Source of the DNA: Pseudomonas sp. FP2309
GTDB lineage: Bacteria > Pseudomonadota > Gammaproteobacteria > Pseudomonadales > Pseudomonadaceae
Direction of reading: 5' to 3'
DNA: 64,000 bases
Assembly (NCBI RefSeq): GCF_030687575.1
Contig: NZ_CP117439.1
Location: 372,001-436,000, forward strand
The notes below the pieces were generated by a model. It was not told the DNA's origin. It saw nothing but the letters and a program-made list of their open reading frames with translations, and ran no database searches. Positions 1-9,305 of this stretch are shown piece by piece. Position 1 is the stretch's first letter. Every line of letters begins with the position of its first letter. The translations under genes were made by a program, and so were the position numbers.

Positions 1-61
1 GGCGCTATTCAGGGGCGCGCTCGGCACCATAAGTCGGCGCCCCCACCTGACAGGTCAACCG

Positions 62-1654
62 ATGGATCACCGCAGCCGTTTTCGCCTGGAGTCCCTGGGC
101 ATCTTTGTGTTTGCCTTGCTGCTGTTCACCTTGGGGATCTGGGATCAACAACCCCAAGGGTTTGACGGACGCTGGGCGTTGTTCCTGCAAGAAATGTTTC
201 GCCATGGCGCGAGTTTTTTCCCGACAACCTACGGCCAGCCTTACGCGGATTACCCTGGCACGGCGACCTTCTTCAGCTTGGTGTTTGCCCGCCTGTTTGG
301 CGCGCCCAATCACCTGGCGAACGTGCTGCCCACCGCGTTGGCGTCTGCCGGGGTGGTGGCGCTGATCTATCGCTTGCTGGTCGCGTCGAACCGGCAGTGG
401 GCGTTGCTCACGGTGTTGCTGACCTTGCTCACCACCCAACTGCTGGAGAAGTCCCGCTCGGTATGCCTGGACCAGATGGTGGCGCTGCTCTGTATCGCCA
501 GCTTCTATCTGCTGCACAGCGGCGGGCGCTGGCGGCAGCTTGCGGTGTTCCCGTTGTTCGTCCTGGGTTTTGCGATACGCGGGCCATTGGGGCTGATCGA
601 GGTGTGCGGTGTGGCCTGCGTGTATTGGGCGTTGGGCAGGCCTGGGGAGCGACTCAAACAGGTGTTGGTCCACGGCATCGCTGGCTTGGTGTTGCTGGGC
701 GCCTGTTGGTGGGTGCTGGTGAAACTGGCGCGTATCAGCGGTGGCGATGCATTCGCCGATGAGGTGTTCAGGATGCAAGTGGGCGGGCGCCTGGACGAAA
801 CCGGCGAGCCGTTTTATTTCTATTTTCAGTTGAGCTTGTACCGCTATTTCCCGGTGGTGCCATTGGCGCTGGCCACCTTGATCGCCTTGCGTCATCGCTG
901 GGCTGAACGCGGTGACGAGACCGTGCAGTTGGTGGTGCGTCTCGGCGCCTGCGGCTTGATGATCTTGCTTGGCTTGTCGGTGCCGCACTTCAAGCGGGCT
1001 TATTACATCTTGCCCATGGTGCCGATGTTTGCGGCTGTCGCCGCCTATGGGCTGCTCCAGGCGCAAGGCTGGCTCGTTGGCGTGCGCCGCTGCTACGAAG
1101 GCCTTGTCGCGGCGCTGCCGGCGTTGTGTGCGGTTGTAGTCTTTGTCTGTCGGCACAGCTGGCAAAAGCACGGTTACTGGCCAGACGTTTCGTTGCCGTT
1201 ATTGACGAGTGCGCTGGTGGTGTTGCAAGTGGCGGCGTTGCTCGCCTGGCGGCGGACGGCGCGGTTGGTGTGGCTGAGCCTGATCGCCTTGGCGGCGCAG
1301 TGGCTGCTGCTGGTGACAGTGATCGAGCCGGCCAAGGATCTGCAGTTCGATACCCGCGCGTTTGTCCGGCAGGTGGAAGCGTTGCGTCATGCGCAGCCGG
1401 GGCCCTTGGTGTTTATCAATCTGGGCCGCGATACCTGGGCGGTGCGCTACATGATGAACCTGGACCACGATGAGCAGCCGGTGTTTATCGGCAGTCACGA
1501 GCTTGAGCGGTTAGGCACAGTGCCGCGACCCGCCTGGGTAATTATGTCGCGCAAGGAGGGTGCGTTGCTGCACGGCACTGCGATGGAGTCGCTGGCACCT
1601 GCGTTCGAGGGGCGCTTGAACGACAACCCGTTGTGGGTGTTTTTACTCAAGTAG
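62..1654 (+). CDS. GT39/ArnT-like membrane glycosyltransferase
   Basis: The 530-residue product is a polytopic inner-membrane protein of the dolichyl-phosphate-mannose/ArnT type (GT-C fold, PMT_2 family). Members use a polyprenyl-phosphate sugar donor and transfer the sugar to a lipid or protein on the periplasmic side. A first membrane segment (about residues 10-27) is followed by a loop with an acidic motif, FDGRWALFLQE, and then by TYGQPYADYPG, as in GT39 proteins. Many Leu/Val-rich segments follow, and a soluble C-terminal part starts near residue 420. The reading frame stays open upstream to base 2, so the true start could lie further left; the ATG at 62 has no strong ribosome site. The acceptor cannot be told from sequence, and I do not call it arnT because no arn genes are nearby. 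Confidence 0.75.
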   Translation: MDHRSRFRLESLGIFVFALLLFTLGIWDQQPQGFDGRWALFLQEMFRHGASFFPTTYGQPYADYPGTATFFSLVFARLFGAPNHLANVLPTALASAGVVALIYRLLVASNRQWALLTVLLTLLTTQLLEKSRSVCLDQMVALLCIASFYLLHSGGRWRQLAVFPLFVLGFAIRGPLGLIEVCGVACVYWALGRPGERLKQVLVHGIAGLVLLGACWWVLVKLARISGGDAFADEVFRMQVGGRLDETGEPFYFYFQLSLYRYFPVVPLALATLIALRHRWAERGDETVQLVVRLGACGLMILLGLSVPHFKRAYYILPMVPMFAAVAAYGLLQAQGWLVGVRRCYEGLVAALPALCAVVVFVCRHSWQKHGYWPDVSLPLLTSALVVLQVAALLAWRRTARLVWLSLIALAAQWLLLVTVIEPAKDLQFDTRAFVRQVEALRHAQPGPLVFINLGRDTWAVRYMMNLDHDEQPVFIGSHELERLGTVPRPAWVIMSRKEGALLHGTAMESLAPAFEGRLNDNPLWVFLLK

Positions 1655-1720
1655 GGGGTTGCGTGCGCGCAGATCCGGGGTGGCGTTAAGTGCTGCGGAT
1701 CTACGCCATAAATCGCAGGC

Positions 1721-1747
1721 AACAAAAAACCCGCACTGGGCGGGTTT
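1721..1747 (-). terminator. Terminator of tRNA-Phe
   Basis: On the minus strand an 8-bp stem (AAACCCGC paired with GCGGGTTT) is followed by a T-rich tract, 45 bp past the tRNA 3' end. This is a typical intrinsic terminator for the tRNA transcript. Confidence 0.75.
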
Positions 1748-1791
1748 CTTGTGTGTTTCAGATGGCGTTTGCACCACCTGAAACTAATGAG

Positions 1792-1867
1792 TGGTGCCCA
1801 GAGACGGAATCGAACCGCCGACACGGGGATTTTCAATCCCCTGCTCTACCGACTGAGCTATCTGGGC
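1792..1867 (-). tRNA. tRNA-Phe (GAA)
   Basis: A 76-nt cloverleaf can be read on the minus strand. The acceptor stem GCCCAGA pairs with TCTGGGC, followed by A and an encoded CCA. The D-arm contains AGCTCAGTCGGTAGAGC, the anticodon loop is ATTGAAAAT with anticodon GAA, and the T-arm contains GGTTCGATTCC. No island or integrase adjoins it, so it is not an occupied attachment site here. Confidence 0.97.
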
Positions 1868-1877
1868 AACGGGGCGC

Positions 1878-1906
1878 ATTAAACGGGTTTTTCAGGGGGG
1901 CGTCAA
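1878..1906 (-). promoter_or_regulatory. Sigma-70 promoter of tRNA-Phe
   Basis: On the minus strand TTGACG and TTTAAT are separated by exactly 17 bp. The -10 box ends 10 bp before the tRNA 5' end, and a G/C-rich stretch follows it, as in stringently controlled stable-RNA promoters. Confidence 0.65.
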
Positions 1907-1970
1907 GCAAGTTTTCAAAAAAAATTTAATTATTACCGTCGCTTACGTGTCGACCCCGGTTTTTGTTCAA

Positions 1971-2243
1971 TTATTGAGCAGGTGGAACATAGCCGTCGGC
2001 CTTGGCGTAATCCTCGCCGGAAAAGAACTTGTCCATTTCGCCCGCCAGGTATTTACGGTCTTCGGCGTTCATCATGTTCAGGCGCTTTTCGTTGATCAGC
2101 AGGGTCTGGTGTTTCAGCCAGTCGCCCCAGGCTTTGGCGGAGACGTGGTCGTAAATGTCCTGGCCCTTGGCGCCCGGGTACGGAGGGCGTTCCAGGGCTG
2201 GCAGTTCTTCTTTGTACTTGCGGCACATTACGGTGCGGGTCAT
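1971..2243 (-). CDS. yggX: YggX, Fe(II) trafficking / oxidative damage protection protein
   Basis: The 90-residue product matches the YggX family in length and sequence. The N-terminus MTRTVMC carries the conserved Cys7, followed by [11 protein letters not shown] and the helical core [20 protein letters not shown]. The family protects iron-sulfur clusters from oxidants and takes part in cytosolic iron handling. The start overlaps the mutY stop in ATGA, so translation is probably coupled. MutY carries a [4Fe-4S] cluster, which fits the pairing; the same two genes are adjacent in enterics. Confidence 0.95.
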   Translation of the reverse strand: MTRTVMCRKYKEELPALERPPYPGAKGQDIYDHVSAKAWGDWLKHQTLLINEKRLNMMNAEDRKYLAGEMDKFFSGEDYAKADGYVPPAQ

Positions 2244-3307
2244 GACGACACTCCTGCATTCAATACATCGGCCGCGCGCTTGAGCAGTTTCTTGACCGGG
2301 GCGGCAAGGCCCAGGCGCGGCGGGGTGGCGAGGTTATACCAGAGCCAGTCGGCCTCGGCCACGTGATGGGCGGATTCCTCGACCTGTACCAGCCAGGGTT
2401 CGATGGCCAACTGGAAGTGGCTGAAGGTGTGGACCAGGCCGGGCAGTTCCTGCTGTTTACCCAGCTCAAGGGCGTGCTGGTTGGCCAGGTGTTCGAGGTC
2501 TTGCAGATCGTCGAGCTCCGGCAAGCTCCACAAACCGCCCCACAGGCCGGTGGAAGGGCGCCGGTAAAGCAGAATCGCACCTTCGGCGTTGGCCAGCATC
2601 GGCATCAGCGTGCGCTTCTGGGGGATGGTCTTGCGCGGCTTGGGGATCGGGTAGCGCGTCTCCAGGCCGAGCATGTGGGCTTCGCAGCCTTTTTCCAGCG
2701 GGCACAGCAGGCAGCTGGGTTTGCTGCGCGTGCAGAGGGTGGCGCCCATGTCCATCATCGCCTGGGTGTAAGCGTTGACGCGGTCATGGGGGGTGAAGCG
2801 CTCGGCGGTGGCCCACAACTGTTTGGCCACCTTGGGCTCGCCAGGGTAACCCTCTTGCGCGGTAAAGCGTGCCAGTACGCGTTTGACGTTGCCGTCCAGA
2901 ATCGGCGCGCGCAGGCCCATGCTCAGGCTGGCGATCGCGCCGGCGGTGGAAAGGCCGATGCCGGGCAGCTCGGTGAGCTTTTCGACATCCCTGGGAAACT
3001 CGCCGCCGTACTCGGCCATCACGATCTTTGCAGTCTTTTGCAGATTGCGCGCCCGGGTGTAGTAACCCAGCCCGGTCCACAGGTGCAGCACTTCGTCTTC
3101 CGGCGCGGCGGCCAGGGCTTCGACCGTCGGCAGGGAGGCCATGAAACGGTCGAAGTAATTGAGTACGGTGCTCACCTGAGTCTGTTGCAGCATGATTTCC
3201 GAGACCCACACCCGGTAGGGCGTAATGCCCTGTTGCCAGGGCAGGTCATGACGGCCATGGCGGTCGTACCAATTGAGTACCGCCTGCGAAAACTGCTCGT
3301 TTCTCAT
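2240..3307 (-). CDS. mutY: Adenine DNA glycosylase MutY
   Basis: This base-excision repair enzyme removes adenine mispaired with 8-oxoguanine. The 355 residues show the helix-hairpin-helix glycosylase core with catalytic Glu37 ([10 protein letters not shown]) and Asp138 in the hairpin region ([20 protein letters not shown]). The four [4Fe-4S] ligands are Cys192, 199, 202 and 208, the same numbering as in E. coli. The C-terminal part from about residue 230 is the NUDIX-like domain that recognises 8-oxoguanine. Its start is 4 bp inside the end of the upstream asmA-like gene, so asmA, mutY and yggX form one translationally coupled unit. Confidence 0.97.
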   Translation of the reverse strand: MRNEQFSQAVLNWYDRHGRHDLPWQQGITPYRVWVSEIMLQQTQVSTVLNYFDRFMASLPTVEALAAAPEDEVLHLWTGLGYYTRARNLQKTAKIVMAEYGGEFPRDVEKLTELPGIGLSTAGAIASLSMGLRAPILDGNVKRVLARFTAQEGYPGEPKVAKQLWATAERFTPHDRVNAYTQAMMDMGATLCTRSKPSCLLCPLEKGCEAHMLGLETRYPIPKPRKTIPQKRTLMPMLANAEGAILLYRRPSTGLWGGLWSLPELDDLQDLEHLANQHALELGKQQELPGLVHTFSHFQLAIEPWLVQVEESAHHVAEADWLWYNLATPPRLGLAAPVKKLLKRAADVLNAGVSS

Positions 3308-5520
3308 CGTTTGAACAGGCCTTTCAAAGCATCTTTGAGCTGTGGATTCACCTTGTCGAGCTTCTCTTCCAGCTTGTCGCTGAGCTTGTTGCCGGCCGCC
3401 TTGATCGCCACCTGGCTCAAGCCGTCCTTATCCAGACGGCACGCCTTGGCGCCCAGTTCCAGCGGGCCACGGCAGCGCAGCGGCACTTCGATGTCGCGGA
3501 AATTGGCGCCTACTTCGCAGGCCGGGTCCGGCACTTCGCGCTGGTCGCCCTCGACGATGATGCCTACGCGGTAGTCCATGCCCAGCACGCGCAGGTCGAC
3601 GTCGCCATTGCCGTTGACCGCCAGGCCAGGGATGCGCACTTTCAAGTCGGGGTTGTTGGCCACGCCGTTACGGAAAGTCAGGTTGCCCTTCAGCTCTTGG
3701 AACGGCGTGTCTTTGCCGCGCTGTTCGCCGCTCAGGGTCTTGCGATTGAGCATTGCGATGCCAGTGCACAGTTGCTGTTCAAGGTTGGCGTTGAGCAGCA
3801 CTCCGTTGTTGATCACAAAGCTGGCGGTGCCGTTGAGGCTGTCGATCAGCGCCTTCTGGCTGTTGCCGCGACCGCTGAGGTTGCTGTCGAGGGTGATCTG
3901 GCCTTTGACCGGCGGCGTTTGCCCCTGGGCTTGCAGGATGCGCTCGACCGGTACTTGCTTGATCCGGCTTTGCAGGGCCAGCAGCGGAATGTCCTGGCGC
4001 ACATCCAGCGTGCCGTTGGCCTGGAAGGTGCCGTTGTAGAGACCGCCGCTCAGCGTGCTGAGCTTGAGTTGACCGTCAACGCCAGAGGCTTTGAGCACGG
4101 CATTCTGGATCGGCAATTTGCTTAAGGTCAGTTGGTCGAAGGCCAGGTCGGCGTCGATATCCAGCTTGCGCAGGTGGGCCAGCGGCAGCAGTTTGTCGGT
4201 GCTCCAGGCGCCTTTGGTCGGTGCGTCAGGGAGCGGCGTGGTGCCGCCGGCGGCCATGGCGCCGGCTTCGCTGTTCTGTACTTCGGCCTGGCGGGCGGCG
4301 GTGGCCCCCTTGGCGGATTCGGATTTGGCCGGCAGGTAGTTGTCGGCGTTGAAGCTGTCGCCCTTGAGCTGCACGCGCAGCGCCTGCTTGGCGAAATCGT
4401 CCACGGCGACGCGACCGGTGAAGGTGCTGCCATCGAGTTTCAGGTTCAGGTCTTCCAGCGTCAGGCTGGTCGGCGTGCCTTTGAGGCGGCTGACCAGTTC
4501 GACCTTGCTCAGGCTGCCCTCGGCCATTGGTGGCAGTGGGTTGCCGACGCTATCGAGGAACTTGGCCAGGTCGAACTGGGCGATGGACAGTGCACCGCTC
4601 AGTTGTGGCGTCTTGTCCAGGTCGTTGACCTTGAGTTCGCCCAACGCACGCAGTTGGTTGGCCGACAGCTTCATGTTGGTCCATTCGGCGATGTTGGCGG
4701 CCTGGTCGACCAGCAGTTGACCCTGGGTGGAGAAGGTCACGGTCTTGCCTTGCAGCGGCTCGCCAGTGGCTTCGCCGCTGATACGCATGTCTTCGAACTG
4801 GTAGCGCTTGAGGGCGCGCTCGATGCGCAGGCTGCCGTTGAGTTCGGTTTTGACGCGCATGACCGGTTGGTTGCTGCCGAAAAACGCGGTGAGCTTGACC
4901 GGAATGCTCGCACCTTCGTGGATGGCGCCAGCGCTCAGTTGGATGCTCTCGGCGCTGAACTGCTTGCCGGTCTGCTCATCGTTGTATTCGATGCGGGCGT
5001 TGTTGACCGTCAGGCTGTCGATATCCAGGCGGATGGGCTGGGCCGGTTTTTCCGGCTTGGTTTCAGCGACCGGTTCCGCCGGAGCCTGAACAGGCGTGCC
5101 GGTCGTTGCGTCGGGCACGTTCTTGCCGATGTCTTCCCAGTTGCCGTGGCCCTGCTTGTCACGGTTCAGGCGCAGGTTCAGGCCTTCGACACGCACATCG
5201 CTCATCTGCACTTCACGGCGCAGCAGCGGCAGCACCCGCACCGACAGACCGAGCATTTGCAGATCGGCGAAGGGTTGGGTTGGCGTGGTCAGGGTGGCCA
5301 CGCTGGCTTCGTGCAGTTCAAGGCCGAGCCAGGGGAACAGGCTCCAGCCGATATCGCCATTGAGCGTCAGCTCGATGTGGGCCTTGTCGCGGGCAATCTG
5401 GCGAATCTCTTCTTTGTAGTCGTTGGGATCGAAGAGGTGGGTCAGGGCAAAGCCGAGAGCCACAATGATCAGCAACAGCCCGAGAAGTACCAGACCCAGG
5501 ATTTTGCCGAACGCTTTCAT
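3304..5520 (-). CDS. AsmA family protein
   Basis: The product is about 738 residues when started at the ATG at 5520, which has AAGGA seven bases upstream; an in-frame ATG at 5547 has no such site. A single N-terminal membrane anchor (about residues 7-27) precedes FDPNDYKEEI and GDIGWSLFPWLGLEL, the classic AsmA N-terminal motif. A long beta-rich periplasmic region with a Pro/Ala-rich linker (around residues 140-165) follows. AsmA-like proteins are thought to be bridge-like lipid carriers that affect outer-membrane assembly. It is the first gene of the asmA-mutY-yggX unit. Which of the several Pseudomonas AsmA paralogues this is cannot be settled here. Confidence 0.9.
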   Translation of the reverse strand: MKAFGKILGLVLLGLLLIIVALGFALTHLFDPNDYKEEIRQIARDKAHIELTLNGDIGWSLFPWLGLELHEASVATLTTPTQPFADLQMLGLSVRVLPLLRREVQMSDVRVEGLNLRLNRDKQGHGNWEDIGKNVPDATTGTPVQAPAEPVAETKPEKPAQPIRLDIDSLTVNNARIEYNDEQTGKQFSAESIQLSAGAIHEGASIPVKLTAFFGSNQPVMRVKTELNGSLRIERALKRYQFEDMRISGEATGEPLQGKTVTFSTQGQLLVDQAANIAEWTNMKLSANQLRALGELKVNDLDKTPQLSGALSIAQFDLAKFLDSVGNPLPPMAEGSLSKVELVSRLKGTPTSLTLEDLNLKLDGSTFTGRVAVDDFAKQALRVQLKGDSFNADNYLPAKSESAKGATAARQAEVQNSEAGAMAAGGTTPLPDAPTKGAWSTDKLLPLAHLRKLDIDADLAFDQLTLSKLPIQNAVLKASGVDGQLKLSTLSGGLYNGTFQANGTLDVRQDIPLLALQSRIKQVPVERILQAQGQTPPVKGQITLDSNLSGRGNSQKALIDSLNGTASFVINNGVLLNANLEQQLCTGIAMLNRKTLSGEQRGKDTPFQELKGNLTFRNGVANNPDLKVRIPGLAVNGNGDVDLRVLGMDYRVGIIVEGDQREVPDPACEVGANFRDIEVPLRCRGPLELGAKACRLDKDGLSQVAIKAAGNKLSDKLEEKLDKVNPQLKDALKGLFKR

Positions 5521-5845
5521 GGGCGAGTCCTTGTATGTCGATTTCAAAATTTAGCCGCAGAGTATAACGCCCGACGGCCGGTGGCAGGTCACCGATCGTT
5601 ACATTGTATCCAGACCGGGTTGAACGGGAATTTGACGTCAATAAAAGCGAAATTTCCGATAAAAGTGATGTCACTTTGGTTTTTCTGGCGCTCGCAAATG
5701 CTAATCTTTGCGCGTTCGTCCGCCTTCTGCGACGTATCGTCGCGCCAAAATGGAGCTTCACTCAACAAAAACGGCCACGCTTTGCGTGCAAGGCCGAGGG
5801 AGAGAGCGCCTGACGGACAACTACAAATAACTGGGGGAAACACCA
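5521..5845. other. Divergent intergenic region with a 16-bp palindrome
   Basis: These 325 bases separate the asmA-like gene (minus) from the MFS transporter (plus). No gene is convincing in them. They contain the palindrome AAAGTGATGTCACTTT at 5662-5677 (7-bp arms), an A/T-rich stretch around 5625-5700, and the ribosome site GGGGGAAAC just before the MFS start. The palindrome could be an operator for either gene. Confidence 0.4.
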
Positions 5846-7507
5846 ATGAGCACTAGTACTGCGGCCGGTTCAGCCGCCGCACAGCCTGCGTTCCTGTCCA
5901 AGGAACGCATTATCGCCAAGCCCGGCTTCAACCGCTGGCTGGTTCCACCGGCCGCGCTGGCCATTCACCTTTGCATCGGCATGGCCTACGGCTTCTCGGT
6001 GTTCTGGTTGCCGTTGTCCAAGGCGCTGGGTATCACCAAACCTGTGGCTTGCGCGCCGGACATGAGCTTCATCGCCCAAGTCTTCTCGTCCCAATGCGAC
6101 TGGCCCATCTCCATGCTGGGCTGGATCTACACCCTCTTCTTTATCTTCCTGGGCTGCTCTGCAGCGATCTGGGGTGGCTGGCTGGAACATGCCGGGCCGC
6201 GTAAAGCCGGTGTCGTATCGGCCTTGTGCTGGTGCGGCGGCCTGCTGATTTCGGCATTGGGTATCTATACCCATCAGATCTGGCTGATGTGGATCGGCTC
6301 CGGCGTCATTGGCGGTATCGGCCTGGGCCTGGGCTATATCTCGCCTGTGTCGACCCTGATCAAGTGGTTCCCGGACAAGCGCGGCATGGCCACCGGCATG
6401 GCGATCATGGGCTTCGGCGGCGGCGCGATGGTGGGTGCACCGCTGGCTGCAGCGCTGATGGGCCACTTCGCTTCGCCAACGAGCGTGGGCGTTTGGCAGA
6501 GCTTCCTGGTAATGGCGGCGATCTACTTTGTGTTCATGATCGGCGGCGCATTGTCCTACCGCGTGCCACCGACCGGCTGGAAGCCAGAGGGCTGGACCGC
6601 GCCGGCGAAAAAAGCCAGCAACGCGATGATCACCCACCGCCACGTGCACGTGAACGTAGCGTGGAAAACGCCACAATTCCGCCTGGTGTGGCTGGTGTTG
6701 TGCCTGAACGTATCGGCCGGTATCGGCATCCTCGGCATGGCTTCGCCGCTGCTGCAGGAAGTGTTCGGCGGCAAGCTGCTGGGTGTGGATGTGCCGTTTG
6801 GCCAGTTGGATGCGGGGCAATTGGCATCGATCGCGGCCATCGCAGCGGGCTTCACCGGTCTGTTGAGCCTGTTCAACATCGGTGGTCGCTTCTTCTGGGC
6901 CTCGTTCTCCGACTACCTGGGCCGTAAAAACACCTACTTCGTGTTCTTCGCCCTGGGCTTTGCCCTGTATGCGCTGATCCCGAACCTGGGGCACCTGGGT
7001 AACGTCGCGCTGTTCGTGGCGGCGTTCTGCATCATCCTGTCGATGTACGGCGGTGGTTTCGCGACCGTTCCGGCATACCTCGCGGACCTGTTCGGCACCC
7101 AGATGGTCGGCGCGATCCACGGTCGCCTGCTGACCGCATGGTCGGCGGCGGGCGTGCTGGGCCCTGTGTTGGTTAACTACCTGCGTGAGTATCAGTTGAG
7201 CATCGGCGTTGAGCGCGCCGCGGCTTATGACATCACCTTGTACATCCTCGCCGGTCTGCTGGTGCTGGGCTTTATCTGCAACCTGCTGGTCCGTCCGGTG
7301 GCCGACAAGTACTTCATGAGCGACGCAGAACTGGCCGCCGAGCAGGCCCTGGGCCATGACAAAGGCGCGGATGCCAGCACCGTGCTGGAGTGGAAAGCCT
7401 CCGCCGGCAGCAAGCCTCTGGCGATTGCCGCCTGGCTGGTGGTGGGTATTCCGTTGGCGTGGGGTGTGTGGGTGACCCTGCAGAAGACGGCGGTACTGTT
7501 CCGCTAA
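5846..7507 (+). CDS. MFS transporter of the OFA (oxalate/formate antiporter) type
   Basis: The 553-residue protein has twelve predicted membrane segments. Its Major Facilitator motifs include the loop WFPDKRGMATGMAIMGFGGGAM after segment 4, typical of the OFA subfamily that includes the oxalate:formate antiporter and YhjX. A second loop with FFWASFSDYLGRKNTY marks the start of the second half. An insertion between segments 1 and 2 (about residues 65-85) holds two cysteines, and the C-terminal tail ends in one more hydrophobic segment. Monocarboxylate transport is likely from family membership, but the substrate is unknown. It is a single-gene unit; a REPIN follows it directly. Confidence 0.8.
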   Translation: MSTSTAAGSAAAQPAFLSKERIIAKPGFNRWLVPPAALAIHLCIGMAYGFSVFWLPLSKALGITKPVACAPDMSFIAQVFSSQCDWPISMLGWIYTLFFIFLGCSAAIWGGWLEHAGPRKAGVVSALCWCGGLLISALGIYTHQIWLMWIGSGVIGGIGLGLGYISPVSTLIKWFPDKRGMATGMAIMGFGGGAMVGAPLAAALMGHFASPTSVGVWQSFLVMAAIYFVFMIGGALSYRVPPTGWKPEGWTAPAKKASNAMITHRHVHVNVAWKTPQFRLVWLVLCLNVSAGIGILGMASPLLQEVFGGKLLGVDVPFGQLDAGQLASIAAIAAGFTGLLSLFNIGGRFFWASFSDYLGRKNTYFVFFALGFALYALIPNLGHLGNVALFVAAFCIILSMYGGGFATVPAYLADLFGTQMVGAIHGRLLTAWSAAGVLGPVLVNYLREYQLSIGVERAAAYDITLYILAGLLVLGFICNLLVRPVADKYFMSDAELAAEQALGHDKGADASTVLEWKASAGSKPLAIAAWLVVGIPLAWGVWVTLQKTAVLFR

Positions 7508-7517
7508 CGCTGTACCT

Positions 7518-7653
7518 GATCATTCCCACGCTATGCGTGGGAATGCATCCCCTGACGCTCCGCGTCACCAGCGCGCCGGACCTGAGTCTTGCGTCAGTTG
7601 GCGGGACGCGGAGCGTCCCGGGCGGCATTCCCACGCAGAGCGTGGGAATGATC
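7518..7653. repeat. REPIN (ATTCCCACGC family)
   Basis: This 136-bp element starts with GATCATTCCCACGC and ends with its exact reverse complement. Each end also forms its own hairpin (CCCACGC with GCGTGGG), with GACGCTCCGCGTC-type sequence inside each arm. This is two REP units in opposite orientation, as in P. fluorescens REPINs. It lies between the MFS gene and the his operon. A related element is at 30107-30219. Confidence 0.85.
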
Positions 7654-7732
7654 TTCGCGCACCAGGCTGGGGCGCTTTGATCAACTCGTCAGTCTTATCC
7701 CCTTCGATGTTTCTGTTTAGCGCCCGCGCCCC

Positions 7733-7738
7733 TATAAT
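7733..7738 (+). promoter_or_regulatory. -10 box of the his operon
   Basis: A perfect TATAAT lies 38 bases before the hisB start in the only spacer upstream. No good -35 hexamer is seen at 16-18 bp. I see no his leader peptide or attenuator. Confidence 0.45.
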
Positions 7739-7776
7739 GGCTGCCTTTTTCGCCCAATGATTTTGCGGAGCTGGTG

Positions 7777-8370
7777 ATGGCCGAACGTAAGGCGTCCGTC
7801 GAGCGCGACACTCTGGAAACCCAGATCAAAGCCTCGATCAACCTGGATGGCACCGGAAAGGCCCGATTTGATATCGGTGTACCTTTTCTTGAGCACATGC
7901 TGGACCAGATCGCCCGTCACGGGCTGATCGACCTGGATATCGTCAGCAAGGGCGACCTGCATATCGACGACCACCACACGGTGGAAGACGTAGGCATCAC
8001 CCTGGGCCAGGCGTTTGCCAAGGCCATCGGCGACAAAAAAGGCATCCGTCGCTACGGCCATGCCTATGTCCCGTTGGACGAAGCGCTGTCGCGCGTGGTC
8101 ATCGACTTCTCCGGCCGCCCAGGCCTGCAGATGCACGTGCCCTATACCCGCGCCACCGTCGGCGGCTTTGACGTTGACCTGTTCCAGGAATTTTTCCAGG
8201 GTTTCGTCAACCACGCACTCGTCAGCCTGCACATCGACAACCTGCGCGGTACCAATACCCACCACCAGATCGAAACCGTGTTCAAGGCCTTCGGTCGCGC
8301 GCTGCGCATGGCGGTGGAGCTGGATGACCGCATGGCCGGGCAAATGCCGTCGACCAAGGGCGTCCTGTAA
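7777..8370 (+). CDS. hisB: Imidazoleglycerol-phosphate dehydratase HisB
   Basis: This enzyme catalyses the seventh step of histidine synthesis: imidazole glycerol phosphate to imidazole acetol phosphate. The 197-residue protein is monofunctional and lacks the histidinol-phosphatase domain of enteric HisB. The metal-binding signatures are visible: [13 protein letters not shown] and [12 protein letters not shown] in the first half, and a second histidine-rich stretch, NTHHQIE, near the end. The ATG at 7777 is preferred over the GTG three bases earlier because GGAG lies at proper distance. The stop codon overlaps the hisH start by one base. Confidence 0.97.
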   Translation: MAERKASVERDTLETQIKASINLDGTGKARFDIGVPFLEHMLDQIARHGLIDLDIVSKGDLHIDDHHTVEDVGITLGQAFAKAIGDKKGIRRYGHAYVPLDEALSRVVIDFSGRPGLQMHVPYTRATVGGFDVDLFQEFFQGFVNHALVSLHIDNLRGTNTHHQIETVFKAFGRALRMAVELDDRMAGQMPSTKGVL

Positions 8371-9008
8371 TGCAGACGGTCGCGGTTATCGATTACGGCA
8401 TGGGTAACCTGCACTCGGTGGCCAAGGCCCTCGAGCACGTGGGAGCCGGCAAGGTGCTGATCACCAGCGATGCCAAGGTGATCCGCGAAGCCGACCGCGT
8501 GGTATTCCCGGGTGTTGGCGCAATTCGCGATTGCATGGCCGAAATCCGCCGCCTGGGCTTTGACAGCCTGGTGCGCGAAGTCAGCCAGGACCGCCCGTTC
8601 CTCGGCATCTGCGTGGGCATGCAAGCCTTGCTCGATCGCAGTGAAGAGAACAACGGCGTCGACTGCATCGGTCTGTTCCCCGGTCAGGTGAAGTTCTTCG
8701 GCAAAGACCTGCACGAGGACGGCGCCCATCTCAAAGTGCCGCACATGGGCTGGAACCAAGTCAGCCAGACCGTGGACCACCCGTTGTGGCACGACATTCC
8801 GGACATGGCGCGTTTCTACTTCGTGCACAGCTACTACATCGCCGCCGGTAACCCGCGCCAGGTGGTGGGTGGCGGGCACTACGGCGTCGACTTCGCCGCA
8901 GCGCTGGCCGACGGTTCGCGCTTTGCCGTGCAGTTCCACCCGGAGAAGAGCCATACCCATGGCCTGCAATTGCTGCAGAACTTCGCCGCCTGGGACGGGC
9001 GCTGGTAA
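8370..9008 (+). CDS. hisH: Imidazole glycerol phosphate synthase, glutaminase subunit HisH
   Basis: HisH is the class I glutamine amidotransferase that supplies ammonia to HisF. In its 212 residues the nucleophile loop FLGICVGMQ with the catalytic cysteine is near position 80. The His-Glu pair of the triad sits in QFHPEKSH near the C-terminus. The N-terminus [12 protein letters not shown] is standard. It overlaps hisB by one base and is followed without a gap by the DUF2164 gene. Confidence 0.97.
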   Translation: MQTVAVIDYGMGNLHSVAKALEHVGAGKVLITSDAKVIREADRVVFPGVGAIRDCMAEIRRLGFDSLVREVSQDRPFLGICVGMQALLDRSEENNGVDCIGLFPGQVKFFGKDLHEDGAHLKVPHMGWNQVSQTVDHPLWHDIPDMARFYFVHSYYIAAGNPRQVVGGGHYGVDFAAALADGSRFAVQFHPEKSHTHGLQLLQNFAAWDGRW

Positions 9009-9266
9009 ATGGCCCGCAAGCCGAAGCCGCCGATCTTGAGCCTCACGCCCGAGCAGGAGAGTGAGGCCACCCTCAAGATCAAGCGATTCATGGAAGATCG
9101 CTTCGAGCTCAAGCTGGGCTCGTTCGAGGTCGCCGAGATTCTCGAACTGTTCACCCACGAAGTGGCGCCGCATTATTACAACAGGGCGATTTTCGATACG
9201 CAGACGCTCCTTAAAGAAAGGTTCGAAAGCATCGAAAGCGACCTGTGGTCGCTTGAGAAACCCTGA
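9009..9266 (+). CDS. DUF2164 family protein within the his operon
   Basis: The 85-residue product matches the DUF2164 family, small cytosolic helical proteins of unknown function. Visible features are a basic, proline-rich start (MARKPKPPILSL) and a core around KRFMEDRFELKLGSFEVAEIL, EVAPHYYNRAIFD and a C-terminal acidic helix. The start codon follows the hisH stop directly and hisA starts 39 bases downstream, so it is co-transcribed with the his genes. No catalytic motif or membrane segment is evident, and its role in or outside histidine synthesis is unknown. Confidence 0.85.
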   Translation: MARKPKPPILSLTPEQESEATLKIKRFMEDRFELKLGSFEVAEILELFTHEVAPHYYNRAIFDTQTLLKERFESIESDLWSLEKP

Positions 9267-9305
9267 TTTCCCAAGCATTGCTGAATTTCGAATAAGGTTT
9301 GCCAG

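Noticed and set aside
62..1654. Assignment as ArnT (lipid A aminoarabinose transferase)
   Set aside because: Only the general GT39 pattern is seen; no arn genes are present and the acceptor cannot be inferred.
1792..1867. tRNA-Phe as attachment site of an integrated element
   Set aside because: No integrase, no duplicated tRNA end, and core genes on both sides.
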